DNA of 64,000 nucleotides from Vibrio sp. 10N.261.55.A7 (GTDB lineage Bacteria; Pseudomonadota; Gammaproteobacteria; Enterobacterales; Vibrionaceae): the NCBI RefSeq assembly GCF_002877365.1, contig NZ_MCWZ01000293.1, positions 30,812 through 94,811 of the forward strand, read 5' to 3'. This document shows positions 17,543-27,161 of this stretch, one piece after another. The translations under genes and the position numbers were made by a program. The notes below the pieces were generated by a model. It searched no databases. It was not told where the DNA came from and saw only the letters and a list, made by a program, of their open reading frames with translations. Position 1 is the stretch's first letter; each line of letters opens with the position of its first letter.

Positions 17543-19951
17543 TTATTGCATCAAGTGGTAAACACGTAACGACTGCGCCATTGCATCCGTGTCGTCGCCC
17601 AAAAATTCGATGGTCACAGGTTGGTTAGCAAGTAATGTCACACTTGAATCGCTGAAGCGCCCGTCGGTATCACACTCTAAGTGCACAAAGAACGCGGGCT
17701 TATCGGATACCAACGTAATCTGGTTTCCATCAATAGCAAGATCAACGTTCGCCTTTTCCATCGGCAGTGTTTTGAGCTCGTGAGTGCTGAACCAAGTATT
17801 GCACAGTGCCTCTTCGCCCACTTGCGCCTCAACGTGTAAAAAGCCTGACTTCAATGCTTGCGTATCCAGCCCATCGTCTAAATGCCAAACAACGGTATTG
17901 CTATCCGCCTCAACGGTTTTTTCAAGTGACCAACGCTGTTTGACCCCTCCTTGCCAATCTACCCATTGCAGCTCACCCGTCATATTGATTGGATCTTTGG
18001 CATCGTTCAGTAGATGCACACTTAACTGGCCAGTGTGCTCTGAAAACACCAAATGCTGTGGGGCAAAAAAGCGTTTCGCATGGTAATGCAACTGCTTCCA
18101 ACGGCCACTGTATTCCAAGCTCGACCAAGAACTCACTGGCCAATTATCGTTTAACTGCCAATACAGCATGCCACGGCACACAGGCGATATGGCTCGCCAG
18201 TGATCACACGCTGTTTTTATCGCCATCGCCTGCTGCACTTGGCTCAGATACAACATCTGCTCAAACCCAGTTGGGAAGCGAAAATAGCGGGTAAACATTT
18301 CGGTAATAATGCTATTACCGCGCGGATTCTTTTGGTGTTGCTCAAACGTTGGTGACGTAACATTCCAATCTCGCTCTGGCACAAACTGTTTTGCTTCGGC
18401 AAAAGAAGGCCAGGATTGGAAACCAAACTCTGAGCAGAATCTTGGGTTAACGTCTAAATATGCGCTGAATGATTTGCCAGAATGCCACACATCCCAAAAA
18501 TGCATGTCACCTTTGCTGTCGTCATGCCATGCATCACCAAAATCCAACTCGCCATTACAGGGTGAACTTGGCCAGAAACGTCGTGAGGTGTCCTGTTGGC
18601 CTATCACCTGCTCTATCATGCGATTGAGACGATCGTAGTTCACCGTGTATTTCACTTTGTTGTATTTCGATTCGTCATACCAGCCTATTGCGCCAATCAC
18701 CTCATTGTCGCCACACCATAACGCAATCGATGGGTGCTCTTTTAACCGTGGGATTTGGAAGCGAAGCTCTTGCTCCACTTCTTTCAAGAATTCATCATCG
18801 GAAGGGTACAGCGAACAGGCGAACATCATGTCCTGCCAAACCAACAGCCCCAACTCATCACAGAGGTTATAGAAGGTCTCACTTTCATATTGCCCGCCTC
18901 CCCAGACACGAATCATATTCATGTTCGCATCGACCGCGCTTTGCAGCAGATTACGATAACGGCTTTCAGACTCTTGGCCTGGCATCGCGTCCACTGGAAT
19001 CCAGTTTGCGCCTTTGGCATTAACAGGCACACCATTGACGACGAACTCCATCGCAGAGCCACGTTCGTCGGCTTGGTTATTTAGGTTAAGCTCTCGCAAC
19101 CCTATCTTGCGGGTGAGTTGCTGCTCGCCACAACGCACAGTGATCGGGTAAAGATGAGACTCTCCATATCCGGCAGGCCACCAGCGCTGTGGCTGTGTAA
19201 TGTGAAATTGGCAATGATAATGACCACTTGCGTCAGTCTGAACGGTGCGGCTTTGACCATCTAACTCAACCGTCACCGTTTGCGCTTGCCCTTCTGATTC
19301 CACCTCCACCAATACATCAACCATTACACTGCCATCGGTTTGCCATTGCTGATCCGTAGAGAAATCTTTCAGCCAAAACTGACTCACCACATCAAGCTGA
19401 ATAGGGTCATAGATGCCAGAGACCATCAAACAAATCCCCCAGTCCCAACCCGAATGACACTGAGTTTTTCGGATCAAATTCATGTGTGGAATCTGGTTAT
19501 TACCCATAGCGGATGGAATTGGAAACGGCAGGTTTTTGGCCCGTTTTATCCCTTCTAGGTCGACACGCGCGAAGGCTACCCGTATTGAGTTAGTCCCTTG
19601 TTTTAGAAACGGCTTAATATCGACACGTTGCTGAGCAAACATGTTGCTGCAAACAAGTGCTTTCTCATCATTAATGTAAAACGTGGCCAAGGTATCAACG
19701 CGCGTTAGCGTCATCCAGACTTGCTGAGCAGACATGACCGACGTATCCACTTCAAATTCACGTGAAATCTGCCATTCACACTCTTCTACCCAACGCACTT
19801 TGGATTCGTTGTCAGCCAGATAAGGATTGGGGATTAAATCCGCCTCCAACAGGGCGGTCACGTTGTCACCAGGTAAAGTCATGGGAATATGGATATCAGG
19901 GCGCTGCGGCGAGGTAAGCCGCCACGTTCCATCAAGTTCAAATTGAGACAT
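17543..19951 (-). CDS. Glycoside hydrolase family 2, beta-mannosidase-like
   Basis: An 802-residue enzyme without signal peptide, so cytoplasmic. The order is GH2 sugar-binding domain (about 5-185, with GWDWG at 168-172), immunoglobulin-like domain (about 190-290), and TIM barrel (about 300-600). The acid/base Glu417 lies in LWCGDNE and the nucleophile Glu508 in RFCSEFG, as expected for beta-mannosidases, which split terminal beta-mannose from short oligosaccharides that have been imported. About 200 C-terminal residues form another beta domain. It stands alone; no mannanase or transporter is adjacent. Distance to the ManD-like operon (about 6 kb) makes joint function only a possibility. Confidence 0.85.
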   Translation of the reverse strand: MSQFELDGTWRLTSPQRPDIHIPMTLPGDNVTALLEADLIPNPYLADNESKVRWVEECEWQISREFEVDTSVMSAQQVWMTLTRVDTLATFYINDEKALVCSNMFAQQRVDIKPFLKQGTNSIRVAFARVDLEGIKRAKNLPFPIPSAMGNNQIPHMNLIRKTQCHSGWDWGICLMVSGIYDPIQLDVVSQFWLKDFSTDQQWQTDGSVMVDVLVEVESEGQAQTVTVELDGQSRTVQTDASGHYHCQFHITQPQRWWPAGYGESHLYPITVRCGEQQLTRKIGLRELNLNNQADERGSAMEFVVNGVPVNAKGANWIPVDAMPGQESESRYRNLLQSAVDANMNMIRVWGGGQYESETFYNLCDELGLLVWQDMMFACSLYPSDDEFLKEVEQELRFQIPRLKEHPSIALWCGDNEVIGAIGWYDESKYNKVKYTVNYDRLNRMIEQVIGQQDTSRRFWPSSPCNGELDFGDAWHDDSKGDMHFWDVWHSGKSFSAYLDVNPRFCSEFGFQSWPSFAEAKQFVPERDWNVTSPTFEQHQKNPRGNSIITEMFTRYFRFPTGFEQMLYLSQVQQAMAIKTACDHWRAISPVCRGMLYWQLNDNWPVSSWSSLEYSGRWKQLHYHAKRFFAPQHLVFSEHTGQLSVHLLNDAKDPINMTGELQWVDWQGGVKQRWSLEKTVEADSNTVVWHLDDGLDTQALKSGFLHVEAQVGEEALCNTWFSTHELKTLPMEKANVDLAIDGNQITLVSDKPAFFVHLECDTDGRFSDSSVTLLANQPVTIEFLGDDTDAMAQSLRVYHLMQ

Positions 19952-20279
19952 AGGGTAGGGCCTTTCGTTATTATTAGAACAGATGACTCAATGTAATCCT
20001 GAGGTGTCCATACAAAAATAAGGGAAATGTCATTTACAGAAAAAATGCGGTCGACTTCACGCTAAATTCGCATCTCAAAAAGCATCGCTACCGCTGCTTT
20101 ATGCGCTTCCTAAATTGGCACGTACTCTCTGATTGAAATGTGACACCAGGGCTTTTGCATCCAAACCACATTCAACATCAATATCTGTCTCAAATAAGTC
20201 GAAACTCAACGAACAAACCTATTCAGAGCAAACAAAGTTCGATAGTATTGAGAAAATTATTCAATATAAGTAATACAAT
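19952..20279. other. Intergenic region, 328 bases, divergent promoters
   Basis: Holds the upstream regions of the beta-mannosidase-like gene (-) and the hydratase-like gene (+). The last 60 bases before 20280 are AT-rich with near-palindromic TTGAGAAAATTATTCAA. I see no gene, repeat or clear operator. Confidence 0.5.
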
Positions 20280-21044
20280 ATGACCAATAAATATCAACAA
20301 GCGGCCACAGAGCTGCTTAACCGCCGCGTGGCAGGCACCAAAGCACCACGTATCGAAGCGTCACACCGCCCAAATTCATTAGAAGACGCATTACAAGTGC
20401 AATCTTCAATGATCGACTTACGTAGCGACAAAGTGGGGGGCTGGAAGTGTCTGCTTCCTCTTGCTGACGATAAGTTTGTTGTTGCCCCTATTTTCGCAGA
20501 CACAGTTCAACAAGGTGAAACCTGTGAGCTGTTTGCTGACAAGCAAGTGGTACGCATCGAACCTGAGATTGCGTTTGTTCTAAACCAAGACTTGCCTGCA
20601 AACACCGATGGTTACAGTGAAGCGCAAATTAACGAAGCGATTGGTTCGTGCCACATGGCATTAGAGCTGATGCAATCTCGTTTCGCTGATGACAGCGGCG
20701 CGGAGTTTTTTGAGAAACTTGCTGATGGCTTAGTGAACCAAGGCCTATACGTTGGCCCTGAAATTGATCGTGAAACGGCTTTCAACGCGTCCACTATCGA
20801 CATCACAGTGACTCAGCAAGACCAAGTGCAGAAGTTCGCGGGCAAGCACCCAAACACGATGCCAGCAACGCCAATCTACTGGCTAATCAACACCATGGTT
20901 CGCCGCGGTGTGGACTTCAAAGCAGGTGAAGCGATCATCACGGGTTCTTACTGTGGCATCGTTGAAGTTGAGTTCAACAAAGCAACGACCATTCGTTACG
21001 AAGGGATTGGCGAATACCAAGTGACGTTTAACGAAAAGCGATAA
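20280..21044 (+). CDS. 2-oxopent-4-enoate hydratase-like protein (MhpD/DmpE family)
   Basis: A 254-residue cytoplasmic protein of the fumarylacetoacetate hydrolase-like fold. Features of 2-keto-4-pentenoate hydratases are visible: an N-terminal helix pair, KVGGWKC (about 52-58), VVRIEPEIAFVL with the metal-ligand Glu pair, and the C-terminal GEAIITGSYCGIVEV. These enzymes add water to dienoic acids from meta-cleavage of aromatics, but no meta-cleavage dioxygenase or aldolase is next to it (a DODA-like gene lies 20 kb away). The ATG lacks an obvious Shine-Dalgarno site. A hairpin terminator follows at 21123. Confidence 0.75.
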   Translation: MTNKYQQAATELLNRRVAGTKAPRIEASHRPNSLEDALQVQSSMIDLRSDKVGGWKCLLPLADDKFVVAPIFADTVQQGETCELFADKQVVRIEPEIAFVLNQDLPANTDGYSEAQINEAIGSCHMALELMQSRFADDSGAEFFEKLADGLVNQGLYVGPEIDRETAFNASTIDITVTQQDQVQKFAGKHPNTMPATPIYWLINTMVRRGVDFKAGEAIITGSYCGIVEVEFNKATTIRYEGIGEYQVTFNEKR

Positions 21045-21122
21045 TCAATAAACGAACTGTGATAAAGGAACAGCGATAAACGACGGATAGGTTCTCACGC
21101 CGTCAGTTAACGTTGAATATGG

Positions 21123-21156
21123 ACCAGCAGATACGTTCGTTATTTGCTGGTTTTTT
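21123..21156 (+). terminator. Rho-independent terminator after the hydratase gene
   Basis: ACCAGCAGATA (21123-21133) pairs with TATTTGCTGGT (21141-21151), one G-U pair, followed by a run of T to 21156. Confidence 0.85.
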
Positions 21157-21259
21157 ACACCCATTTACTCCAAACAGCCCATTCCTCTAGCACATCCAAG
21201 TTGCCCTTGTTACTCACTCACAGTATGGTGTCAGCATTGATGACAAAAGGAATGTTACC

Positions 21260-22783
21260 ATGCTAGCCGATAAGACAGGCACTAGCCCAAACACCGAAAG
21301 TTCGGATGCCCACTCTTCCGTTACGATCCCGTTCGATAACAGCTACTTCAAAGAACTGCCTGGGTTCTATCAGCCACAAGATGCCGAGCCTGCACCTGAG
21401 CCTTCGCTGATAAAATTTAACTATGCACTGGCGCAGTCATTGAATATTGAGGCCGAATCCGCAACGGATCAGCAATTGGCTGAGATATTTTCCGGCACGC
21501 TAAGTCTGGAAGGCTCGAACTCTCTTGCGCAAGCGTACGCAGGGCATCAGTTTGGCAGTTACAACCCACAACTTGGGGATGGTCGCGCGGTATTGCTTGG
21601 CGAGGTGATCAGTAAAAATGGCCATCGACGCGATATTCAATTAAAAGGTTCAGGGCGAACCCCTTTTTCTCGCTCTGGCGATGGCAAAGCGGCGATTGGC
21701 CCAGTATTGCGTGAGTATCTCGTGTCTGAAGCGATGCACGCTTTGAATGTTCCAACAACGCGAGGGCTGGCGGCAGTCACCACGGGTGAACAAATCTGGC
21801 GAAATCAGGCAGCCATTGGCGCGATCGTCACTCGAACAGCGGCCAGTCACATTCGAGTCGGAACCTTTCAGTTTTTTGCCGCTAACGAAGAACTAGATAA
21901 GGTACAGCAACTGGCCGACTACGTGATTGAGCGTCATTACCCTGCCGCAAAAGAGTCGGATAATCGCTACCTAACCTTGCTAAAACTCATCTGTGAAAAC
22001 CAAGCGAAGCTCGTGTCCAAATGGCAGCTACTTGGCTTTATTCATGGCGTGATGAATACCGATAACACCACCATATCAGGTGAAACCATCGATTATGGCC
22101 CATGCGCGTTTATGGACAGCTACGATCCTGATACGGTATTCAGCTCTATTGATTCTCAAGGCCGTTACGCCTATCGCAATCAGCCACACATTGCTCAGTG
22201 GAATCTCGCGCGACTCGCTGAAACACTGCTTCCACTTATCGCTGAAAACGAAGAAGAGTCTGTCGAACTGGCCACGAATACATTGCATGAATTTATGGCG
22301 CACTATCAAGGCCTGTGGATGGCGGGAATGCGCGCTAAACTAGGCATAACCAATCAAGAAGATGGCGACAACGAACTGATCCAAGAGCTGTTTGCCCTAC
22401 TAAACGAACAACATGTCGATTTCACGCTGTTTTTCCGATCGCTTTCCGCTGTCGTCTTAGGTAATGAGAACGACACTCACGCCCTCTTTAGCCAGCCAGA
22501 GGGATGGAATGCATGGAACGAAAAATGGCAACAGCGACTCGAAAGGGATCCAATGTCTGACTCAGAGCGAGCCACTCTGATGAACACGCATAACCCTGTC
22601 TATATCCCTAGAAACCATAAGGTTGAGGAGATGATCGCAGCGGCCGAGCAAAACAATTATGAGCCTTTTGAACGTATGCTAAAGGTATTAGAAAATCCGT
22701 TTGAGGTTCAGCCTGATTGCGAAGAATACGCACACCCTGCCCCCAACAATTTCGGGCCATATCGAACTTTCTGCGGCACTTAG
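21260..22783 (+). CDS. selO: Protein adenylyltransferase SelO (YdiU)
   Basis: A 507-residue pseudokinase-fold enzyme that transfers AMP from ATP to hydroxyl side chains of proteins; known to act in the oxidative stress response. Conserved blocks: YAGHQFGSYNPQLGDGRA, QLKGSGRTPFSRSGDGKA, VPTTRGLAAVTTGE, IHGVMNTDNTT and DYGPCAFMD with a cysteine. The chain ends FCGT with Cys505 third from the end, matching the place of the redox cysteine of E. coli SelO (there Cys476 of 478, paired with Cys272). So the protein is full length and the redox switch can form. A 25-residue N-terminal extension is longer than usual. Ribosome binding site AAGGAA precedes the ATG. Confidence 0.9.
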   Translation: MLADKTGTSPNTESSDAHSSVTIPFDNSYFKELPGFYQPQDAEPAPEPSLIKFNYALAQSLNIEAESATDQQLAEIFSGTLSLEGSNSLAQAYAGHQFGSYNPQLGDGRAVLLGEVISKNGHRRDIQLKGSGRTPFSRSGDGKAAIGPVLREYLVSEAMHALNVPTTRGLAAVTTGEQIWRNQAAIGAIVTRTAASHIRVGTFQFFAANEELDKVQQLADYVIERHYPAAKESDNRYLTLLKLICENQAKLVSKWQLLGFIHGVMNTDNTTISGETIDYGPCAFMDSYDPDTVFSSIDSQGRYAYRNQPHIAQWNLARLAETLLPLIAENEEESVELATNTLHEFMAHYQGLWMAGMRAKLGITNQEDGDNELIQELFALLNEQHVDFTLFFRSLSAVVLGNENDTHALFSQPEGWNAWNEKWQQRLERDPMSDSERATLMNTHNPVYIPRNHKVEEMIAAAEQNNYEPFERMLKVLENPFEVQPDCEEYAHPAPNNFGPYRTFCGT

Positions 22784-22902
22784 CGGCTTTATTTCCAGTC
22801 AGCCAATGTGGCTCTCGCGAATCAATATGGCTCTCGCTAAACGGAGCCACTAACGCCAACCAATGCACTTCAACCAACCCATGTACGTCAGCTAACTGAT
22901 AC

Positions 22903-22941
22903 GATTCGATTAACACTCGCAGTAACGAGGTTAATCGAATC
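22903..22941. terminator. Long near-perfect hairpin between convergent selO and lysE-type genes
   Basis: GATTCGATTAAC (22903-22914) pairs perfectly with GTTAATCGAATC (22930-22941); inside it CTCG (22916-22919) pairs with CGAG (22926-22929), leaving one bulged A. Sixteen base pairs in total. It sits between convergent genes, so a shared terminator is likely, although T-runs are short. Confidence 0.6.
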
Positions 22942-22958
22942 TATTTACTTGGCATCGA

Positions 22959-23591
22959 CTAAGCTGCTGATTGCAGCAGCCCTTTAATCATTGGGTTGTC
23001 CACCACAAGCCACACGCTGACCACTATTAAGCACCCTGCGTAAAACCAATTCAACGATTTCTCGTAGGTTGGGTTGCTGGATACCTTAGAAATCAGCTCC
23101 CCGATGGCTACCCACGCAAAGTGCGTCAAGATATTTAACATCGCCAACCATGCAATAAGTACGACCACCCCATATTCGCCAAACGCTGCCAATGAAGGCT
23201 CAGAGAACAGAGTGAACATCAGAAATACCATTAGCCACCCTTTGCTGTTCAACAACTGGATGATAAGCCCGTCAACAAATCGCAGCTCTTTCGCTTCATT
23301 GTTCACTGTTGATTGGCTCGATTTTAGAAACTTAATCGCCAGGTAAATCAAGTACGCAGAACCGAGCAATTGCATCACGTTCATGACAGCAGGGTGTGAC
23401 TGAACCAGCTCACCAAGGCCATAACCGATGATGATCGACTTGATCAAAAACACGCTGTCGACACCGGCTATCAAAGCTATCGAGCGTTTCACGCCTACTT
23501 TCGCACCCGACGCGGCAAACACAATGTTCGCTGGCCCTGGGCTGAATACCAAAGGAAACATCACCCCTAACCACGTCAAAAACAGACTCAT
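22959..23591 (-). CDS. LysE/RhtB family amino acid exporter
   Basis: A 210-residue inner-membrane protein with about six hydrophobic segments. The family signature SPGPANIVFAASGAKVGVKRS lies in the first loop, and the LLNSKGWLMVF block near residue 115 is also typical. These proteins export amino acids, homoserine lactone or related metabolites. AGGAG sits five bases before the ATG. An AraC regulator gene lies 174 bases upstream on the same strand and is its likely controller. Compare the similar pair at 48483-49927. Confidence 0.85.
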   Translation of the reverse strand: MSLFLTWLGVMFPLVFSPGPANIVFAASGAKVGVKRSIALIAGVDSVFLIKSIIIGYGLGELVQSHPAVMNVMQLLGSAYLIYLAIKFLKSSQSTVNNEAKELRFVDGLIIQLLNSKGWLMVFLMFTLFSEPSLAAFGEYGVVVLIAWLAMLNILTHFAWVAIGELISKVSSNPTYEKSLNWFYAGCLIVVSVWLVVDNPMIKGLLQSAA

Positions 23592-23765
23592 ACACTTCTC
23601 CTAAACACTGCAACTCTCCTTTACTAACGAGCAGCCACATTAATCAATCAAGATGAGTCGGTCTTGTACAAAATTGACGTGTTTCATGGGGAAACGAGAA
23701 AGTTTAAAAGTGGACATTCATAGGGTTATGAACGTCATAGCGACAGGTTTGAGCGCTATGGTTCA

Positions 23766-24563
23766 TCAAGGGCAATATTTCGACGGAGAAACACCAAACG
23801 CTTTTTTAAAGTTGCGCGTAAAATGGCTTTGATCGTAAAAGCCACACGCTAATGAAGCATCAACACAACTTGCCCCTTCAGAGAGTAAAGCCTTCGCCTG
23901 ATTGACCTTAACCAGAAATAAATACTGATGCGGAGTGACACCAAATGTTGACTTAAAACTTCGAATTAACTGAAATTTTGACAACCCCGCAATGTGCTCT
24001 AGGTCGCTCAATGATGGGTTACCTTCAAAATGATCGCGAAGGTAATCGCGCGCGAGATAACTGCTTTTTTTGCATGATGGTTGCAGCGCTTCTTCTTTGG
24101 CAGAACCGTAGCGCGTGAACAAGGTTTCCAGTGCAGAGAGATAGAAAGACTCTTTACTCAGCTCCAAGGCTGGCTGCTCTAATGATATGTGTAACTGCCG
24201 CAGAGCATCGAATAACGATTCATCATCAATCACTGACTGATCAATAATGGGATTAATCGGCGTGCTGTGGTGAGCAAACTGCTCGATAAGCTCATCAACA
24301 TCAAAGTAGAACATACGATACTGCCAGCCTATCGAAGACCCTGAGAATCCAGTATGAACCTCTGCAGGATTAATCGCGACAATCTGTTTCTGAGGAATAA
24401 TGAGATTACTGCCGCGATAAAATAGACCTTCGGCACCTTGTTCAATAATGCCTATCGACAGTTCATCATGCCAATGCTTAGAAAATTCGAAGCTTTCATA
24501 GCGTGCAGAAAGAAGCTCAACGCCAGAGAAGGTATCATTACGCCAGATTTTAGAATGTTCCAT
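23766..24563 (-). CDS. AraC family regulator with cupin N-terminal domain
   Basis: About 265 residues. The N-terminal cupin-like sensing domain (about 10-100) has KHWHDELSIGIIEQG and INPAEVHTG; the C-terminal DNA-binding domain has IAGLSKFQLIRSFKSTFG and LACGFYDQSHFTRNFKKAFG. I start at the ATG at 24563, because AAGGAGG lies six bases before it; the frame is open nine codons further. It precedes the LysE-type exporter on the same strand and also lies 51 bases after the quinone reductase-like gene, so all three may be one unit. The regulator closely resembles the one at 48483 in layout and motifs. Confidence 0.85.
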   Translation of the reverse strand: MEHSKIWRNDTFSGVELLSARYESFEFSKHWHDELSIGIIEQGAEGLFYRGSNLIIPQKQIVAINPAEVHTGFSGSSIGWQYRMFYFDVDELIEQFAHHSTPINPIIDQSVIDDESLFDALRQLHISLEQPALELSKESFYLSALETLFTRYGSAKEEALQPSCKKSSYLARDYLRDHFEGNPSLSDLEHIAGLSKFQLIRSFKSTFGVTPHQYLFLVKVNQAKALLSEGASCVDASLACGFYDQSHFTRNFKKAFGVSPSKYCP

Positions 24564-24614
24564 CCGCTCCCTCCTTGAGCTTATTCCCAAGCGTTGTTTA
24601 TAACGCGTTTATGT

Positions 24615-25196
24615 CTAAAACTCAGCCTTTATTTTGCCGATAAAGCGTTCAATCTTATTTGGGCTCGCATCTTCACTTTTGTAAAACGAGAGCATTTTAA
24701 AGCGGCACTTCTTAGCACAAGCCCCCAACAAGGCGATTTTTAGCACCTTTTTCACGGGTTTTCGCAACACAAAAAAATCCACCCACCACGGAGAACCCAA
24801 AGTCGTCACCACCTTCACCTCTTTTAAATTGTCGAGACATGGCGTGATCGCGCCAAGATCTGAGGCGTGGTTGTAGGCGTGTGTGGGCGCCCAAACTCGG
24901 TCAAACCACCCCTTCAAAATAGCGGGAAAGCCAAACCACCAGGTGGGGAACACCAACACCAGTGACTCTGTGTCTTTTAGCTGTTGAATGTCGTCATGGA
25001 GCTGAGATGAATCAAACGTTGGCTGGTAATAACTGGAGCGCTCAGAAGCACTGAGAACCGGGTTGAATTGCTCTTCATAGAGGTTTTTTACCGTGACCTC
25101 ATGCCCTTGGGTTTTAAGGTGTTCTATCGTTTGCTCAGCAAGATGGCTGCAAAGGCTATGTTCAAGGGGGTGGGCAAGTACAACTAGGCATTTCAC
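24615..25196 (-). CDS. NAD(P)H quinone reductase-like flavodoxin-fold protein
   Basis: A 193-residue cytoplasmic flavoprotein of the NQO1/KefF/MdaB type. Flavin-binding features: LAHPLEHSLCSHLAEQ near the start, VFPTWWFGFPAILKGWFDRVW (about 83-103), and TLGSPWW near 132. Such enzymes reduce quinones or nitro compounds with two electrons. The start is a GTG at 25196 with AGGA ten bases upstream; a nearby ATG at 25191 is out of frame. Downstream is the AraC/LysE pair on the same strand. Confidence 0.8.
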   Translation of the reverse strand: MKCLVVLAHPLEHSLCSHLAEQTIEHLKTQGHEVTVKNLYEEQFNPVLSASERSSYYQPTFDSSQLHDDIQQLKDTESLVLVFPTWWFGFPAILKGWFDRVWAPTHAYNHASDLGAITPCLDNLKEVKVVTTLGSPWWVDFFVLRKPVKKVLKIALLGACAKKCRFKMLSFYKSEDASPNKIERFIGKIKAEF

Positions 25197-25320
25197 TGGG
25201 GAGTCTTCCTATTCAAGATTGTGGGTTCATTCCTTAAACAGTGTGTCGCAATTTGTTGCTCTATAAGTGAGAAAAGACTCAGAAAGAGCGTTTTTATTAA
25301 AAGGAAGCGAGTGGCCTCTC

Positions 25321-25368
25321 ATAATAAAAAGGCCCTAACATTCCATTGATAGCGAACATTAGAGCCTT
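25321..25368 (-). terminator. Terminator of the sugar-acid operon
   Basis: AAGGCCCTAA (25329-25338) and TTAGAGCCTT (25359-25368) pair with one mismatch. Read on the minus strand, the stem is followed by TTTTTATTAT. Placed just past the stop of the SSS symporter gene. Confidence 0.8.
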
Positions 25369-25386
25369 AATAGGCAGTCGCAGAAA

Positions 25387-27153
25387 CTAGTTTATCTGTG
25401 GCTTCAACTCTTTGGTTATTGACTTGTCAGCACTGCGTTTAAGTAACCAACCTATTGAGAACACCGTCACTGCACAGAGTAAGAAGACAACCCTACCCCA
25501 TAATGGATTAGGAATGGCAACCATAGCCAGTAGGCCTGCGCTCATATACATCACCATTAGACCTAATTTGCTGCGTTGTTCCGTATCCACGGCATCATAT
25601 TCATCTTTTGAAATAATAGGCGTTTCAACATCAGCAAAGAATTTATCCGTCTCTTCTCTGTGAGTATCTTTCTCTTCACGATAAAGCAGAGAAGTCGAGA
25701 TAAAGAAGCCCGCTGTAATGAATAGGTGAGCCGCAATAGTGGCTGCAATTCTAAGTTCACCCGCTTCTCGGCGTGTGATTTCTTCAATACCAAACCAACC
25801 CGCAATCACATCGGCCGTAATCACGCTCGTCATTAACCACGATACGAACATACCGACCACGACCGTTGCCCACGGTGCCCAGCTTGGCGTGCGCTTAAAC
25901 AGCATGCCAAAGAACAATGGCACTAACAGCGGTACTTGAATCATGGTTGATACCGACATCATCAGATCAAACAAGCTCATCTCTTTCAGCGAGCTGAAGA
26001 AGAGCGCGACACAAATAACCAATACACCACTAAACAAACTGATGAGTTTACCGATTTTCAATAATTGGCTATCGCTTGTCTCTTTCTTAGCAAACAGTGG
26101 CTGATAGATACTGCGAACAAAAATACCAGAGTTACGATTCAATGCTGAATCCATCGATGACATGGTGGCTGCAAACAAACCCGCCAACAACAAACCAACC
26201 GTTCCAACTGGCATGATGTTTTTCGCAAACACTAAGTACACCGCATCTGCCGCTTTGCCACCCAGCTGTGGGTACATCGCCGCGGCATCAGGGTAAAGAA
26301 TGGCGGCAGCCCATGGTGGAATAAACCAAACAATACTGCCCACACCCATTAACGCAGCAGCAAGCAGTGCCGCTTTTCTTGCGTTGTTGGTATCTTTCGC
26401 ATTCAGAAAACGATACGAGTCTTGCATGTTATTGATGCTTTGAAGCTGCTTAACCACAAAGAAAATAAACGCACACACCAATAGCAATGGGTAGTTCATG
26501 TCTGGTCCCATCACGAAACCGCTAGGAAACTCGTTGACGATAACCGTTGGACCACCAACTGCGACAAGGGCGACCACAGCACACGCGATAGAGACAACCG
26601 CAACGACCAGCGTCTGAAGGAAATCTGACGCCACGACTCCCCATGCTCCTGAAATAACAGACACGATAAGTACTGCTAGTCCTGTCGCGATAATGGTGGT
26701 GTTCAAATCAGAGTTGAACACCGCACTGGCAAACACACCCAGCGCATTCAGCCATACACCGGCATTAATGAAGCTGAAGATGATCAAAGCCCAAGAGAAG
26801 AACTGCTCATTTTGATGCCCAAAGCGTCGACGAACGCCTTCTGTTGGTGTATCCACTCTCATTTGACGGAAACGGTGAGAGAAGTACAGGTAGCCAAAGA
26901 AATAAGCCAATGTATTGGCTAAAAACACCAAGGTAACGGCAAACCCGTCGGTAAATGCCTTACCAGCCGCACCAGTAAACGTCCACGCAGAGAACTGAGT
27001 CATGAATGCTGTTGATCCCACCATCCACCACAGCATTTTGCCGCCGCCACGAAAATAATCGCTCGTCGAGCGGTTCGCCATTTTCTTGAAGGCAAAACCG
27101 ATCCCAACAATTAATGCGAAGTAACCAAAAATAACAAGATATTCGTATATCAT
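25387..27153 (-). CDS. Sodium:solute symporter (SSS family)
   Basis: A 588-residue inner-membrane transporter with about 14 hydrophobic segments. Near the start it shows STSDYFRGGGKMLWWMVGSTAFMTQFSAWTFTGAAGKAF in outline, the usual SSS core with Na+ site. A cytoplasmic loop around 500-530 (KDTHREETDKFFADVETP) precedes the last two helices. Last of three genes: dehydratase, oxidoreductase, symporter. The start is only 8 bases after the oxidoreductase stop. Substrate is inferred to be a hexuronate, mannonate or a derived sugar acid. Confidence 0.85.
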   Translation of the reverse strand: MIYEYLVIFGYFALIVGIGFAFKKMANRSTSDYFRGGGKMLWWMVGSTAFMTQFSAWTFTGAAGKAFTDGFAVTLVFLANTLAYFFGYLYFSHRFRQMRVDTPTEGVRRRFGHQNEQFFSWALIIFSFINAGVWLNALGVFASAVFNSDLNTTIIATGLAVLIVSVISGAWGVVASDFLQTLVVAVVSIACAVVALVAVGGPTVIVNEFPSGFVMGPDMNYPLLLVCAFIFFVVKQLQSINNMQDSYRFLNAKDTNNARKAALLAAALMGVGSIVWFIPPWAAAILYPDAAAMYPQLGGKAADAVYLVFAKNIMPVGTVGLLLAGLFAATMSSMDSALNRNSGIFVRSIYQPLFAKKETSDSQLLKIGKLISLFSGVLVICVALFFSSLKEMSLFDLMMSVSTMIQVPLLVPLFFGMLFKRTPSWAPWATVVVGMFVSWLMTSVITADVIAGWFGIEEITRREAGELRIAATIAAHLFITAGFFISTSLLYREEKDTHREETDKFFADVETPIISKDEYDAVDTEQRSKLGLMVMYMSAGLLAMVAIPNPLWGRVVFLLCAVTVFSIGWLLKRSADKSITKELKPQIN

Positions 27154-27161
27154 AGTGTCAC

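Noticed and set aside
17784..19084. Several open frames on the plus strand opposite the beta-mannosidase gene
   Set aside because: Antisense shadows of a long coding sequence with no start signals.
20280..21044. Hydratase-like gene as part of an aromatic meta-cleavage operon with the DODA-like gene
   Set aside because: The genes are 20 kb apart, in separate units with other regulators; the link is not supported.
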